DNA of 6,121 nucleotides from assembly GCA_029240015.1 (NCBI GenBank), contig JARBTU010000113.1, positions 1 to 6,121 of the forward strand. The letters are read 5' to 3'. Source of the stretch: Oscillospiraceae bacterium (GTDB taxonomy: Bacteria > Bacillota > Clostridia > Oscillospirales > Ruminococcaceae). This document shows, piece by piece, positions 5,169 through 6,121 of the stretch. Under the pieces are notes generated by a model. It saw only the letters and a program-made list of their open reading frames with translations. It was not told where the DNA came from and searched no databases. Every line of letters starts with the position of its first letter. Within the stretch, counting starts at the first letter, position 1. The position numbers and the translations under genes were made by a program.

Positions 5169-5762
5169 ATGAACACAAACACAAGAAAAATGGTGACTTT
5201 GGCGATGCTCTCGGCGGTCTCTGTCGTGCTGATGTTTATAAGCTTTAATGTTCCACTTATGCCAAGTTTCATCAAAATGGATTTTTCGGAGCTTCCGGCG
5301 TTGATTGCCGCTTTTTCGATGGGTCCGTTAAGCGGAGCCGTAGTGTGTTTTATAAAAAATGCTGTGAATGTATTTTTTACAACAACCGGGGGAATCGGGG
5401 AACTTTGCAACTTTTTATTGGGTGTATGTTTTGTTGTTCCGGCAGGTCTAATTTATAAAAGGTTCAAAGGTCGAAAAGGAGCCTTGATTGGATCTTTGAC
5501 GGGTGCAATCAGCATGGCGGTTTTGAGTGTATTTTTGAACTATTATATTGTTTATCCAATTTATACGCTGTTCATGCCAATGGAAGCGATTATTGGAATG
5601 TACCAAGCAATCAACCATCGTGTGTCAAACTTATGGGAGGCCCTTTTGACTTTTAATTTGCCGTTTACATTTGTCAAAGGTTTATGTAGTGTGATCATTA
5701 CATTTTTGATTTATAAAAAGATTTCTCCTTTAATCAAATCAAGACCCAAAAGAGTGTTATAA
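5169..5762 (+). CDS. ribU: Riboflavin ECF transporter S component
   Basis: A 197-residue membrane protein, the substrate-binding S component that works with an EcfA-EcfA'-EcfT energising module to import riboflavin. About six hydrophobic segments are visible, near 9-27, 41-60, 62-72, 78-96, 104-125 and 165-185. The first helix carries A12-x3-A16 (AMLSA), the AxxxA motif used by S components to contact EcfT. Segments typical of RibU are FIKMDFSELPALIAAF (34-49), TTTGGIGELCNFLLG (71-85), PAGLIYK (91-97) and FNLPFTFVKG (162-171). The FMN riboswitch upstream independently supports riboflavin as the substrate. The start is ATG 5169, with GGAGG (5156-5160) 8 bases upstream; an in-frame TTG at 5154 would begin before the binding site and is rejected. 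No EcfA or EcfT genes are in the window, so a shared module elsewhere is expected. Confidence 0.93.
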   Translation: MNTNTRKMVTLAMLSAVSVVLMFISFNVPLMPSFIKMDFSELPALIAAFSMGPLSGAVVCFIKNAVNVFFTTTGGIGELCNFLLGVCFVVPAGLIYKRFKGRKGALIGSLTGAISMAVLSVFLNYYIVYPIYTLFMPMEAIIGMYQAINHRVSNLWEALLTFNLPFTFVKGLCSVIITFLIYKKISPLIKSRPKRVL

Positions 5763-5780
5763 TGCACATTGTTAATATTT

Positions 5781-5825
5781 AACCACAAAAAAAGAGCAAC
5801 GAAAAGTTGCTCTTTTTTTGTGGTT
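5781..5825. terminator. Bidirectional terminator between ribU and the convergent RDAC-like gene
   Basis: A perfect 20-bp inverted repeat (5781-5800 with 5806-5825) surrounds a GAAAA loop. Each arm contains a run of seven A or T, so on either strand the G/C-rich top (GAGCAAC/GTTGCTC) is followed by T7. It lies 18 bases after the ribU stop and 5 bases beyond the stop of the minus-strand gene, and so serves both. Confidence 0.93.
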
Positions 5826-5830
5826 TATTT

Positions 5831-6070
5831 TTAGGTCACCCAACAATAGGTTTTATCATCGCTATATTCTAAAGAAATACCGAATTTCTCGAAATAGCTG
5901 TTTACAATTTCAATAAAACTCTCCGAAGGTTTAGCTTTGGGGTCTTGTATAGGGACAATTGTCATTGATGGACTCCCGCAAGCATCGTTTAGATGAAGCT
6001 TGAATGAACTGTTTGTCTTTTTTAGCTGTTCGTTTATATCAATTATCATTTGTATCGTAATGGTTTTCAT
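5831..6070 (-). CDS. Small RDAC-like family protein
   Basis: A 79-residue soluble protein without signal peptide or membrane segment. It resembles a small Clostridia family that I recall as the RDAC family, named for an arginine-aspartate-alanine-cysteine motif; here the motif reads LHLNDACG (25-32), with asparagine in the arginine position. Conserved-looking features are the helical start (ITIQMIIDINEQLKK), the NDACG cysteine C31, a mid-protein helix SFIEIVNSYFEKFG (51-64) and the end LEYSDDKTYCWV with C76. The function is unknown, and two cysteines are too few to propose a redox or metal role with confidence. The start is ATG at 6070-6068: AAAGGA (6086-6081 on this strand) is 10 bases upstream, the same arrangement as yqeG and aroQ, whereas the in-frame TTG at 6079 would leave only one base. 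It is convergent with ribU and stands alone here. Confidence 0.65.
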   Translation of the reverse strand: MKTITIQMIIDINEQLKKTNSSFKLHLNDACGSPSMTIVPIQDPKAKPSESFIEIVNSYFEKFGISLEYSDDKTYCWVT

Positions 6071-6109
6071 ATCAATCAATTCCTTTCAAGATAAACCAAA
6101 ATAAAACTT

Positions 6110-6119
6110 TTTATATAAT
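6110..6119. promoter_or_regulatory. Possible promoter elements at the window edge
   Basis: On the minus strand TATAAA (6115-6110) could be the -10 box for the RDAC-like gene, with its -35 beyond the window. On the plus strand TATAAT (6114-6119) could equally be the -10 of an outside gene, but no -35 is seen 17 bases upstream. The two overlap in AT-rich DNA, so only one, or neither, may be real. Confidence 0.25.
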
Positions 6120-6121
6120 AT

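Noticed and set aside
5781..5825. Inverted repeat as a transposon end
   Set aside because: It is a single hairpin with a 5-base loop between convergent stop codons, with no transposase gene nearby; a bidirectional terminator explains it fully.

Overview
The window is low-GC, AT-rich DNA that looks like a chromosome segment of an anaerobic Clostridia-type Firmicute. The grounds are AAAGGA/GGAGG Shine-Dalgarno sites, T-tract terminators with strong stems, sigma-A type promoters, a transcription-terminating FMN riboswitch, and two small families I associate with Clostridia (the CD1247-like acidic zinc-ribbon protein and an RDAC-like protein). I cannot assign a genus. No mobile element, CRISPR array, tRNA or rRNA was seen.

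Layout. Positions 1-576 hold the C-terminal part of a polyamine ABC transporter binding protein (PotD type), closed by a perfect 19-bp terminator hairpin at 581-621. A strong promoter at 642-670 then starts a tightly packed + strand cluster: a YqeG-type HAD phosphatase (797-1300), an endonuclease IV-like TIM-barrel protein (1304-2167), type II 3-dehydroquinate dehydratase AroQ (2239-2673) and an M24 Xaa-Pro-type aminopeptidase (2681-3754). Elongation factor P follows at 3822-4379 behind its own candidate promoter, then a CD1247-like acidic zinc-ribbon protein (4432-4890). The order aroQ, M24 peptidase, efp matches Bacillus subtilis yqhS-yqhT-efp.

An FMN riboswitch (about 4919-5036) with a terminator (5052-5092) precedes a riboflavin ECF transporter S component, RibU (5169-5762). 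A perfect 20-bp inverted repeat (5781-5825) separates ribU from a convergent minus-strand gene for a 79-residue RDAC-like protein (5831-6070) and can terminate transcription from both sides.

How the genes work together. AroQ feeds chorismate and aromatic amino acid synthesis. EF-P relieves ribosome stalling at proline runs, and the M24 peptidase probably cleaves X-Pro N termini, so those two share a proline theme. RibU supplies riboflavin under FMN feedback. The window is mostly ordinary core genome and I see no convincing new multi-gene system. The points most worth a second look are the endonuclease IV-like protein with one metal ligand replaced by lysine, a possible second translational layer of control behind the FMN riboswitch, two inverted repeats in the yqeG promoter/leader, and the Cys/His-rich tail of the CD1247-like protein.
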